A stretch of 49,770 nucleotides of DNA from Acidobacteriota bacterium. GTDB lineage: Bacteria > Acidobacteriota > Aminicenantia > JBFLYD01. A program made the position numbers and the translations under genes. Numbering within the stretch: position 1 is the stretch's first letter; every line of letters starts with the position of its first letter. Positions 33,853 to 42,168 of this stretch are shown piece by piece. The notes beneath the pieces were generated by a model, which worked only from the letters and a program-made list of their open reading frames with translations, made no database searches and was not told the DNA's origin. The DNA lies in assembly GCA_040756905.1 (NCBI GenBank), contig JBFLYD010000034.1, forward strand, positions 1-49,770, written 5' to 3'.

Positions 33853-35769
33853 ATGATAAATAATAAGCCAATGTTTCGTATTGAATCCCACGGACAGTCA
33901 GATTTAGGTCTGATACGGGAAAATAATGAGGATTATTTCGGCATTTACAGAATTTCAGAAACCCATCAGATTTTTATAGTAGCGGATGGAATGGGAGGGC
34001 ATAAAGCAGGAGAGATTGCCAGTAAACTTGCAGTTGAAAAATTTTATGAATCATACAGTACAGAAATACAGAGTAACAGTCTTGTTGATTCCATTAAAAA
34101 ATCTATCGATGAAGCAAATAAAGCTGTTTTTTATGAGGGAAATAGAGGAGATGAAAAAGTCGGGATGGGAACAACCCTTTCTGTTTTGATTCTCAATGAA
34201 AATAAAGCATATTTGGGTCATGTAGGGGATTCCAGGGCCTATCTGATAAGAGACAACAAAATTCATCAGCTCACAACTGACCATTCCCTTGTTGGAAAGA
34301 TGGTAAGAGAAGGGGTTATATCTAAAGAAGAAGCAAGGCTTCACCCTCGAAAGAATGTTCTTTACATGTCTCTGGGAGTAAAGGAGGAAATCGAGCCAGA
34401 AATTATTAAAGATTTACAGATTGAGGGTGGAGATATATTTCTACTCTGTTCAGATGGGTTAAGCAATTTGGTAACGGAAGAAGAGATCGTTGAGAATGTT
34501 ACTCTTTACGATCCAGAGGAGGCTATTGACAATATGGTGCAAGTTTGTCTTGACCGGGGAGCTCCTGATAATGTTACAGTCGAAGTTATAAAGATTGAGA
34601 AAGAAATTCCAGTGGAGGATGAAAAAGAAAAAACAGCTCCTGTTAAACGAATTAAAAATAGAAGGATTATTTTTTTAATTTTAATCTTAGCAATATTGGT
34701 TTTATCCTCTTTGCTATTTTTTTTGCTCAACAAAGATTTTTTTAGAAATGTTATACCCTCAAAAGAATCTCCTAAGGAGAAAATCCAAAAAGTTAATGAT
34801 GGATTGAAAGAAAAGATAAATTTTATTAGCGTTGGAGCTGAAAAGAATTTTTACTTTCAAAAAGATTTGAAATGGATATTTGAAAATGGGAATGAATTTT
34901 TACTTTTCAACGGAGAAAGTATCTTAAAATTTAATTTTAGCCAGAGCAGTCTCTTTAATCAACCTTTCCCAATCCGCCCAGATGAATTTCCCTTATTAAG
35001 GAGAGGAGAGTTAAATTTTATAATTGCCAGAGTAGATAACCCCGGCAATGAAATAAAAATTTATGAGAGCGGAAACCCTGAAAGAAGTTTATTTTTAGTA
35101 AAAAAGGGAAAATTCATTCTGAAGGGGTATTTAAAAGACAAAGACTTAATTGAGATTCCTGATTTAAATGAGCCATTTATCCCAATTTACTTTGATGAAG
35201 AATATTTTTTATTCAGAGATAAAATAAAATTATATTTAATATCAGAAATTAAAGAAAATGATATAAAATTTTCTAAGAGAATAATTGATTCATCAAAAGT
35301 TTTTACTCAAAATGATAATATATTTATCTGGAGTAATGATAAAAAAAGAATCGAAGTTTTTAACATGAATCAGGGTTTAAATCAGTCTACATGGGTTTAT
35401 GAAAATTTTCCAGTTTTGCTAAAAGATTTTCTCGAGTTGTATTCCGGGAATCAGAATCTAATTTTGTTTTTTCGGGAAAAAGCTATTGTTTTCGAAAAAG
35501 ACAATTTAAATAATTTCAGGGAATTGTCCTATTTTGCTGATCAGAAAAAGTTAACTTGGGATGTTATAATTAAATCCAGAGATGGAAGTAAAATAATCTG
35601 TATAAATGAAATAGAGGGAATTTTTTATTCTGATAATAAATTTGCTTATTCAGAAATTGTTGAACGGAAGGCGAGCAATATTAATGATGAAGTACCTTGC
35701 CGTCGAAGAATCCCCGCCATTTCTTGTCCTGAACTTGATTCAGGAATGGCGGGGTTCTTCAATAACTGA
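33853..35769 (+). CDS. Membrane-anchored PP2C-type protein phosphatase with a large extracytoplasmic domain
   Basis: From the ATG at 33853 (AAGGGAAG upstream; a TTG at 33835 is less likely) the protein has 638 residues. Residues 1-250 are a PP2C/Stp1 serine/threonine phosphatase: GLIRENNEDYFG, VADGMGGHKAGE with metal ligand D45, HVGDSRAYL, LLCSDGL (D201) and DN at 239-240. Residues 271-293 form one helix, so the remaining 340 residues should be outside the cytoplasm. That domain, beta-rich with many FxxxxxIFxW-like stretches, is not recognised and may be a propeller-like sensor. The last 36 codons or so are made of a dispersed repeat (35656-35766), so the natural end has been replaced. No partner Ser/Thr kinase gene is nearby. 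Confidence 0.88.
   Translation: MINNKPMFRIESHGQSDLGLIRENNEDYFGIYRISETHQIFIVADGMGGHKAGEIASKLAVEKFYESYSTEIQSNSLVDSIKKSIDEANKAVFYEGNRGDEKVGMGTTLSVLILNENKAYLGHVGDSRAYLIRDNKIHQLTTDHSLVGKMVREGVISKEEARLHPRKNVLYMSLGVKEEIEPEIIKDLQIEGGDIFLLCSDGLSNLVTEEEIVENVTLYDPEEAIDNMVQVCLDRGAPDNVTVEVIKIEKEIPVEDEKEKTAPVKRIKNRRIIFLILILAILVLSSLLFFLLNKDFFRNVIPSKESPKEKIQKVNDGLKEKINFISVGAEKNFYFQKDLKWIFENGNEFLLFNGESILKFNFSQSSLFNQPFPIRPDEFPLLRRGELNFIIARVDNPGNEIKIYESGNPERSLFLVKKGKFILKGYLKDKDLIEIPDLNEPFIPIYFDEEYFLFRDKIKLYLISEIKENDIKFSKRIIDSSKVFTQNDNIFIWSNDKKRIEVFNMNQGLNQSTWVYENFPVLLKDFLELYSGNQNLILFFREKAIVFEKDNLNNFRELSYFADQKKLTWDVIIKSRDGSKIICINEIEGIFYSDNKFAYSEIVERKASNINDEVPCRRRIPAISCPELDSGMAGFFNN
35656..35766. repeat. Palindromic repeat, family B, copy 1 (forms the PP2C gene 3' end)
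   Basis: It begins TTGTTGAACGGAAGGCGAGC, continues through AGTACCTTGCCGTCGAAGAA and CCCCGCCATT, and ends AATGGCGGGGTTCTTCAATAA. The second copy is at 45591-45716 in the opposite orientation. Both overlap the 3' ends of genes. Confidence 0.75.
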
Positions 35770-35780
35770 GGTTAATCGGA

Positions 35781-36485
35781 ATGAGGTCATTAATATTAAT
35801 TTTGTTGTACACTTTTTTGGTTATCTTTTTGGGGGTTCCAGCAATTATATTTTCATACATTACAGGAGCTAAGGATTTGCTTTTTAGGTTAGGTAAATTT
35901 GGGCTACGGCTTTCAAAACCGATTCTCGGGATGAAATTGATAGTGCTGGGAAAGGAGAATATAAATTTTAAAACTCCTTATGTATTTATGGCGAATCACC
36001 AGAGTTTTATTGATGGTCCTCTTGGATTTTACTTGATTGATATCCCTGTTAGAGTTTTTCCAAAAAAGGAAGTATTTAAAATACCTATAATCGGGCTAGG
36101 AATGAAACTGGCGGGATTCATTCCTGTTGACAGAAAAAACAGGGTAAAAGCAAGATCAGCGATAGAAAAAGCAGTGGAAATCATAAAAAAGGAGAAATGT
36201 TCATTTTTGATATTTCCGGAAGGAACAAGAAGTATCGATGGAAATCTCTTGCCTTTTAAAAAGGGAGGCTTTGTTCTTGCAATAAAGAGTAATGTTCCAA
36301 TTGTGCCAATTTCTATTGTTGGGTCAAAGGATATTATTCCCAAAGGGAAATTTTCAGTAAGAAAGGGGACTGTAAGAGTAAAATTTCATTCTCCAATTTC
36401 AACAGATGGATATACAATTGAGGACAGGAATAAACTTGTTGAAGTCGTAAGAAATGAAATTAAAAAAGGATTGGAGGAAAAATAA
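35781..36485 (+). CDS. plsC: 1-acyl-sn-glycerol-3-phosphate acyltransferase (PlsC-like)
   Basis: It adds the second acyl chain to lysophosphatidate in phospholipid synthesis at the inner membrane. Of 234 residues, the first 40 form a hydrophobic anchor. The catalytic NHQSFIDG motif (H-x4-D), KLAGFIPVDR and FPEGTRS are typical of the family. It lies 11 bases after the PP2C gene and directly before gmhA (the next ATG follows its stop), so these genes may be co-transcribed. Confidence 0.92.
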   Translation: MRSLILILLYTFLVIFLGVPAIIFSYITGAKDLLFRLGKFGLRLSKPILGMKLIVLGKENINFKTPYVFMANHQSFIDGPLGFYLIDIPVRVFPKKEVFKIPIIGLGMKLAGFIPVDRKNRVKARSAIEKAVEIIKKEKCSFLIFPEGTRSIDGNLLPFKKGGFVLAIKSNVPIVPISIVGSKDIIPKGKFSVRKGTVRVKFHSPISTDGYTIEDRNKLVEVVRNEIKKGLEEK

Positions 36486-37055
36486 ATGGATGATTTGATA
36501 GAAAAAATAATTTCGGAAAGAAATAGAATAGCAGAGGAATTTTTCAATAAGAAAAAAATTTTATTGTACGATGTTGGAGAGAAAATATCTCAATCGCTTA
36601 AAAATGGGAAAAAAATATTAATTTTTGGGAACGGAGGCTCTGCTGCTGATTCCCAGCATTTTGCAGCAGAACTTGTCAATAAGTTTAAAAAGAAAAGGAG
36701 GGCTATCCCTTCGATTGCCCTTACGACAGATACATCGATTCTTACATCGGTTGGAAATGATTCATCTTTTGAAGAGATTTTTTCAAGACAGATTGAAGCA
36801 CTTGGAGAAAAGGAAGATTGGGCAATAGGAATATCAACCTCAGGAATTTCCTCTAATATAATAAGAGGTCTGGAAAAAGCCAGAGAACTGGGTTTACACT
36901 CCCTTGCTTTAACAGGAGAGGGTGGAGGTAAGCTTAAATCCATATCAGAATATTTGATCGATGTTCCTTCAAGGGAAACTCCTCGAATTCAGGAATTTCA
37001 TATATTAATTCTTCACATAATCGCTGAAATCATCGAAAATGAACTATCTCCTTGA
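36486..37055 (+). CDS. gmhA: Phosphoheptose isomerase, SIS domain
   Basis: GmhA converts sedoheptulose 7-phosphate to heptose 7-phosphate, the first step toward ADP-heptose for lipopolysaccharide core. The 189-residue protein carries GNGGSAADSQHFAAELVNKF and AIGISTSGISSNIIRGLEKARELG, both characteristic. It directly follows plsC, in line with a role in envelope lipid and glycan formation. It ends in TGA, showing that TGA is read as stop here. Confidence 0.93.
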   Translation: MDDLIEKIISERNRIAEEFFNKKKILLYDVGEKISQSLKNGKKILIFGNGGSAADSQHFAAELVNKFKKKRRAIPSIALTTDTSILTSVGNDSSFEEIFSRQIEALGEKEDWAIGISTSGISSNIIRGLEKARELGLHSLALTGEGGGKLKSISEYLIDVPSRETPRIQEFHILILHIIAEIIENELSP

Positions 37056-37112
37056 TTTTATTATTTATTTTATTTAATTTATAATAGTATTCATTACTGA
37101 GGGAGAGATAAT

Positions 37113-38300
37113 ATGGATTTTAAATTTGCTAAAAGAGTTAACTCTCTTGAGGTTTCTTCCACGCTTGCATTTTTAAATGTTGCAAATGAAATGAGGGCAA
37201 AGGGGATAAAGGTAATTGATTTGGGAGCAGGCGAGCCTGATTTTAATACTCCGGATAACATAAAGAGAGCAGGTATCGATGCCATTGAGAAGAATTTTAC
37301 AAAATACACTTCAGTAAGCGGGATAGATGAGTTAAAAGAGATTATATGCGAGAGATATTTTATTGAACAGAGAGTAGGATTCTCTAAAGATGAAATTATC
37401 GTTACTTCAGGAAGTAAGTTCTCTCTTTTCCTGATAGCTTTAGTGCTTTTCGAAAAAGGAAATGAGGTAATAGTCCCGAAACCTTTCTGGGTTACATATC
37501 CAGAGCTTGTTAAGTTTACAGAATCGATTCCAAAGTATGCCAGAATAATCGATGATAATGGAAAGAGTGTTTTTAACGCAGATAGCTTTTTGCCATTGAT
37601 AAACAAAAAAACAAAAGCAATCATATTAAATTATCCTTCCAACCCAACTGGAAGCATTATTGATGAAGAAAGCTTGAAAAAACTTTCTGAACAGGCTGTT
37701 AAAAAGGGCTTTTACCTTATTGTGGATGATTGTTACAGACATATTATCTTTGATAATAGAAAATTTCCATCTATAATCGAACTTTATCCTGATGCGAGGG
37801 ATAAAATTATAATTGTTGAATCTCTTTCCAAATCCTACGCCATGACAGGGTGGAGAATTGGGTTCACATTAGCATCAAAAGAAGTAATAGAGGAAATGAA
37901 TAAGCTCCAGAGTCATTCTACTTCAAATCCTACATCCATCTCCCAGAAAGCAGCTTTAGAAGCTTTAAAAGGAAATCAGGATGAAGTTGAAAAAATGAGA
38001 AATATTTATGAAAAAAGGAGAAATTTTATAATTTCTTTGTTAAAAGAGATAAGAGGAGTTGAAGTTGAAACTCCAGAAGGTTCCTTCTATGCATTTCCTT
38101 CTTTTAAATACTATATCGAGAATGGAAAATTTAAAAATACTCAGGAAATATCAAAATATCTTTTAGAAAAAGCCAATGTTATCTGCTTACCAGGAGAATC
38201 TTTTGGAGAACCGGGATACATTAGATTTTCATTTGCAACATCTGAAGAAGATATTAAAATTGGGATATCAAAAATAAAACAGGCTCTCGAGTCTATTTAA
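37113..38300 (+). CDS. Class I/II aminotransferase, aspartate aminotransferase-like
   Basis: This pyridoxal-phosphate enzyme has 395 residues, typical of the AspC/AAT Ib group. Key segments are DLGAGEPDFNTPDNIKRAG, the YTSVSGIDELKE substrate loop, LNYPSNPTGSI, the PLP lysine in SLSKSYAMTGWRIGF and YIRFSFATSEEDI near the C-terminus. Substrate preference between aspartate and aromatic amino acids cannot be fixed. The ribosome site GAGGGAGA is good; the gene follows gmhA by 57 bases and ends opposite the DUF5916 gene. Confidence 0.92.
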   Translation: MDFKFAKRVNSLEVSSTLAFLNVANEMRAKGIKVIDLGAGEPDFNTPDNIKRAGIDAIEKNFTKYTSVSGIDELKEIICERYFIEQRVGFSKDEIIVTSGSKFSLFLIALVLFEKGNEVIVPKPFWVTYPELVKFTESIPKYARIIDDNGKSVFNADSFLPLINKKTKAIILNYPSNPTGSIIDEESLKKLSEQAVKKGFYLIVDDCYRHIIFDNRKFPSIIELYPDARDKIIIVESLSKSYAMTGWRIGFTLASKEVIEEMNKLQSHSTSNPTSISQKAALEALKGNQDEVEKMRNIYEKRRNFIISLLKEIRGVEVETPEGSFYAFPSFKYYIENGKFKNTQEISKYLLEKANVICLPGESFGEPGYIRFSFATSEEDIKIGISKIKQALESI

Positions 38301-38355
38301 ATAAGAACATAGATAAAAAAATTTTTATTTTAAAATATTTAAAAGAATTAGAATA

Positions 38356-40590
38356 TTATATCCTTATCCAGTAGGAGAATTTTACAAATAAAGCTTTATT
38401 CGTTCGATTTAACCTATAATAACCATTATTCTCTTCAACTAAATAATTGCTGTCGAAGCCAAGGAAGAAAACCGTTCCTGGTCTGTAGATGTAGCTCAAT
38501 AAGAAATTTCCAAATAATTCTTTATAGTAGTGATCATAATCCACTATCGTTCTAATCGATAGCTCTTTGGTTAATTGATAGGTAATTCTGTTTCTTATTA
38601 CATCATAATCCCACATCAATTCTTTTCTATTTTTGTCTTTCCATAAGGTGTTTTTGTTATAGTTTATTGAAAAGTTTAATCTATCAGAAGGCCTTAGAGT
38701 TATGTTTGCATTAAAAGATTGGCCCCATCCGAGGAAAGGATTTTCCTCATCATAATTAATTGTATCTCCTTGAGAATAGTTTATCCAGAAAGTTAGCCAC
38801 CAGAGAATATTTGAAAATGCCCTTGCTTCATACCTTTTCTTTTTAAAATCGATATCTGCAAATCTTTCCATGCTGTCAAAGTATTCTGTTGAAAAGAACG
38901 TATTTGCTGTAAACTGAATTCTTAACTCGAAAGAGTTCCTCTCTTCAATTGGAATCCCCTTAAAATCCTCCCATCTTGCAATCTGAATCTGAGGAGTAAT
39001 TGCTGTGAGGAATTTTTTCTGGGGAAGGATATTGTATTCAAAAATTCCTCCCCATTCTTTAAAATCAGTTCTATTTACAAAACCTGATGCTGCCTCGAAA
39101 TCAGGAGCGATGCTTTTATAATAAATGCTTGAATAAAAATTTCTTGAGTCATACTTAAAGTTGTAATACTGAGCGGAAGAAAATCTTTTTTCGTTCTCTG
39201 AGGGTCTCTTTTGAGAACCCAGAACTTGAAAAGTGAGATAGAAATTATCCTGCCATTTAAACTGGCCATCTATTCCGCCAGCTCTACTGAATTTATTTCC
39301 CACGGGATCATACAGATATTTATCAGTGAGAGTGAACCCTACAAAGGATTCTTTAAAAATATCAGCTTTCATCCTAAATATATTAAACAGGGCTTTCAAT
39401 TGAGTAATTTCAGTGTTGTTACTATCGCTTATTTCCCATAAAGATTCAGTTGATTTTTCATCCATTGCTGAGATGTATCCTAAAGTAAATGGTCCAACTT
39501 TCCCTGTTAGTTTTGCACCCCAGAGTGGATCTGTAATTCTTCTTGTATAGATTAGATCTATTAAACCGAAAGGAGATTGAAATATTTCTTCTCCTTCGAG
39601 GAAAAAAGGTCTTTTTTCTGGATAATATAACGCATACCTCTGATTTAACTCAATCTGGGGAACGTCAGCTTCTACCTGGCTAAAATCAGGATTATATGCA
39701 AAATCAAGGGTTAGATTGGATGTCAATCCATACTTTAAATTAATACCTTCTTCAGGCTTCATTTTTTCCTTGTTTTTTTGGAGACCTGTTATTACAGGAA
39801 TTATCTCTATGTTGTTAGAAGTGGCAATTTTTGAAGGCAGTTTTATCTGAGCAGCCTGCGGAAGGCTTCCACTTATAGATCTTTTCATCACAGGCCATGT
39901 GATAATCTCCCCTTTTCTCGATATATTTCTTGTAAGGATAACCCTCCAGATTTTGTTCTCTTTTTTTGGAAAACGGAGACTTTTAAAAGGAATTGCAATC
40001 TCAACTGTGTAACCATCATGGTTGATCTTACCATCGCTTGAAAATACAGTATCCCAGCTATCACCGCTCATTCCTCTTCCCCTTTGACCTCCTCCCATTC
40101 CTCCGCTTCCTCTTCCCCCTCCTTCTTCTGTTCTTATTCCATCAGATTGGACTCCAAGAGGATTTACATTGAAACCAAAAGCTCTTCTTTTTTCATTAAA
40201 GGTATCAATTGTTATCGAAACCCAGTCATCCTGTCGAATGTTATCTCTGTTTGTAACAGAGGCTCTGATTTTCATCGGATTGGAATCAAAACAGCGAAAT
40301 GCGACGTAAAGATTTTTTGTATCACAACCAAGGTATGCAACTGTTTTCTCGGAAGGTGTTCCCATTTCTTTTGGGATAAACTGAGTGAAATTTTCGATTT
40401 TTAAAGCTTCTTCTTCCCATAAAGGATTATCAAGAATTCCGTCTATTCTTGGAGGCTTGGAAAAAACAGGGATTTCATATATATTGTCGTCAGAAATAAC
40501 ATTTAAAGGACAAAAGACAATTGTAAACACCAAAAACAGTATCCATATAATATGTTTTTTCAGAAAAAATGGAAATAAATCTTTTTTCAT
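38356..40590 (-). CDS. DUF5916/CBM9-like domain protein with C-terminal outer-membrane barrel
   Basis: The 744-residue protein has a signal peptide (KKHIIWILFLVFTIVFCPLNVI). The N-terminal carbohydrate-binding-like domain reads PPRIDGILDNPLWEEEA, LYVAFRCFDSNP and DDWVSITIDTFNEKRRAFGFNVNPLGVQSDG. A glycine-rich linker (GGGRGSGGMGGGQRGRGMSG) and DFAYNPDFSQVEADVPQIELNQRYALYYPEKRPFFLEG follow, the hallmark of DUF5916. The remainder is a barrel ending FVKFSYWIRI. Such proteins are frequent in Acidobacteriota, Bacteroidota and relatives; function unknown, possibly polymer or peptide handling at the outer membrane. Confidence 0.82.
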   Translation of the reverse strand: MKKDLFPFFLKKHIIWILFLVFTIVFCPLNVISDDNIYEIPVFSKPPRIDGILDNPLWEEEALKIENFTQFIPKEMGTPSEKTVAYLGCDTKNLYVAFRCFDSNPMKIRASVTNRDNIRQDDWVSITIDTFNEKRRAFGFNVNPLGVQSDGIRTEEGGGRGSGGMGGGQRGRGMSGDSWDTVFSSDGKINHDGYTVEIAIPFKSLRFPKKENKIWRVILTRNISRKGEIITWPVMKRSISGSLPQAAQIKLPSKIATSNNIEIIPVITGLQKNKEKMKPEEGINLKYGLTSNLTLDFAYNPDFSQVEADVPQIELNQRYALYYPEKRPFFLEGEEIFQSPFGLIDLIYTRRITDPLWGAKLTGKVGPFTLGYISAMDEKSTESLWEISDSNNTEITQLKALFNIFRMKADIFKESFVGFTLTDKYLYDPVGNKFSRAGGIDGQFKWQDNFYLTFQVLGSQKRPSENEKRFSSAQYYNFKYDSRNFYSSIYYKSIAPDFEAASGFVNRTDFKEWGGIFEYNILPQKKFLTAITPQIQIARWEDFKGIPIEERNSFELRIQFTANTFFSTEYFDSMERFADIDFKKKRYEARAFSNILWWLTFWINYSQGDTINYDEENPFLGWGQSFNANITLRPSDRLNFSINYNKNTLWKDKNRKELMWDYDVIRNRITYQLTKELSIRTIVDYDHYYKELFGNFLLSYIYRPGTVFFLGFDSNYLVEENNGYYRLNRTNKALFVKFSYWIRI

Positions 40591-40709
40591 TTTTTATAAA
40601 AAAATTATAACATATTATACGCATAATTTTGATAAAAAGAATATTTTATGTCAGATACAACAGTTCTTCAATCTATCGAAGATGAGTCATTCTTTATTTT
40701 AATTTTTCT

Positions 40710-41318
40710 TCAATCAATTACTTTTAATCTAACTTTTCTTTCAAAATAATTTCCCATCATTCCTTCCCCGGGCTTTGCCTTGACAGACTCTCCTTTTGTA
40801 AGCATTACCTGTAAAATCAATTCTGAATCCTGGGCAGAATCAGTGGGTCTGATTGACATTGGAAGAACAGAAACTTTTGCTCCTTCAAGTCCTTCAAATT
40901 CATCACCCACAATTCTACACCCCATCGGTAGATTTACATCCCAACCAGGAGAAAACTTTGAGAGAGAGGTTGTTTCAATAGTATTAGGGTCTACATAAAG
41001 CCATGCATTCCTGTAAGGAGCTTCTATGTTATCCTCCTTTAAGCAACCTATTAATGTGAGCACTGTTTTTATTTTATTTCTCTTTACAGAAATCAAAAAA
41101 CTCCCATCGGGTTGTTTCAAGGACTTATTTGTATCTTTATCCAGGATGTCGATAATAGTTTTTCCATCATCCTTCCATGGACCATTATTTACATGACAGG
41201 AAAGACAGTTCTTTGATTTCCCCAGGATTCCCACAGCTGGTGGATATGAAAATCCCCAATAAGATAATCCTGCTAATAATATTAATAGCATCGGGATTGT
41301 GATTGTCTTTAATTTCAT
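40710..41318 (-). CDS. Secreted protein with a single CXXCH haem site
   Basis: The 202-residue protein has a signal peptide (TITIPMLLILLAGLSYWGFSY) and one c-type haem motif CLSCH at residues 38-42. The rest is beta-rich without further haem motifs (NAWLYVDPNTIETT, KVSVLPMSIRPTDSAQDSELILQVMLTKGESVKA). It resembles cytochrome-c-domain proteins linked to respiratory gene clusters, but no exact family is recognised. It lies about 0.85 kb from the nos locus on the same strand, separated by a broken sensor gene, so an electron-transfer role for NosZ is only possible. Confidence 0.65.
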   Translation of the reverse strand: MKLKTITIPMLLILLAGLSYWGFSYPPAVGILGKSKNCLSCHVNNGPWKDDGKTIIDILDKDTNKSLKQPDGSFLISVKRNKIKTVLTLIGCLKEDNIEAPYRNAWLYVDPNTIETTSLSKFSPGWDVNLPMGCRIVGDEFEGLEGAKVSVLPMSIRPTDSAQDSELILQVMLTKGESVKAKPGEGMMGNYFERKVRLKVID

Positions 41319-41426
41319 TTTTCTTCACCTCCCATGATTTTATTTTATTGATACCATAATTTATCCTTTGTCGACTTTTGTATTTCTGGTTGTTTTATCA
41401 TAAATAGTTTATTTTTTCCAAAGTTT

Positions 41427-41953
41427 TTAATTGAAAATATCAAGAACCTCCCTTACCTTCCTTGCAAGAGCTGATGGAGTAAAAGGCTTTGATAGAAAAT
41501 ATGCCTTGCCCTCAGAAATTTCAGAAAGAGAAATTCTATTATCAGCATATCCAGAGATATATAATACTTTAATTTTAGAATGTATTCGTCTAATCTCCTC
41601 TGCCAATTCAGGACCTTTTTTTTCTGGCAAGATAACATCGCTGATTAGTAAATCTATCTTATCTTTATGGACTTTTGCCTTAAGAATAGCCTCCTCTGCA
41701 TCTGAGGATGAAATCACACTGTATCCTATTATGTGTATTCTTTCTCCCAGGGTGAAGGAAGATCTGTTAAGCGATGTAAATGAAATGTTATCCTCAATGT
41801 GAGCATTCTCTCCCTGCCTGCAAGATTTATTTTCCTTGCTTCTCCTTCAATATGATGTGTAAAAATATACCCTGTAGTTATATAGATGGCAATAAATGTG
41901 AGAGTCAGAATACCTATAAAAATAAATTTTGTGGTTATGGATTTAAGTTTCAA
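41427..41953 (-). pseudogene. Remnant of a hybrid sensor kinase with its middle deleted
   Basis: The N-terminal piece (41729-41953, 74 codons) has one helix (FIFIGILTLTFIAIYITTGYIF) and then GEARKINLAGRERMLTLRI, the start of a PilJ/nitrate-type sensor domain, and stops. In another frame the sequence continues TLGERIHIIGYSVISSSDAEEAI and the C-terminal two-thirds of a response-regulator receiver: DLLISDVILPEKKGPELAEEI, VLYISGYAD and FLSKPF with the switch lysine. The sensor end, histidine kinase and receiver start are missing, and the join near 41715-41770 shifts frame. It is dead as a kinase. As the PilJ-type N-terminus recalls nitrate/nitrite sensors, it may once have regulated the neighbouring nos genes. 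Confidence 0.7.
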
Positions 41954-42080
41954 CTTCCTTTACCTTTTTAAATATTTCTAAAATTCCTTCCTTTTATTTA
42001 CATATAATATAATATAAAAGAAATACATTAGTAAAAGCTAAAAATAAATATACAGAAGGGAAGACTTTATCCTTCCGAAA

Positions 42081-42138
42081 AGCAACCCTAAAGGGTTGCC
42101 CTACAAAAAAATGACAACTTATTTATATTGTTCGCTTT
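42081..42138. repeat. Family A repeat, copy 4 (partial)
   Basis: AGCAACCCTAAAGGGTTGCC then CTACA matches the palindromic core of copy 2, followed by a degraded end (TATTGTTCGC). The left half is missing. It lies between the sensor remnant and the nos locus. Confidence 0.55.
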
Positions 42139-42168
42139 TTAAATGAACTTCTTTTTTAAAAGTTTTCA

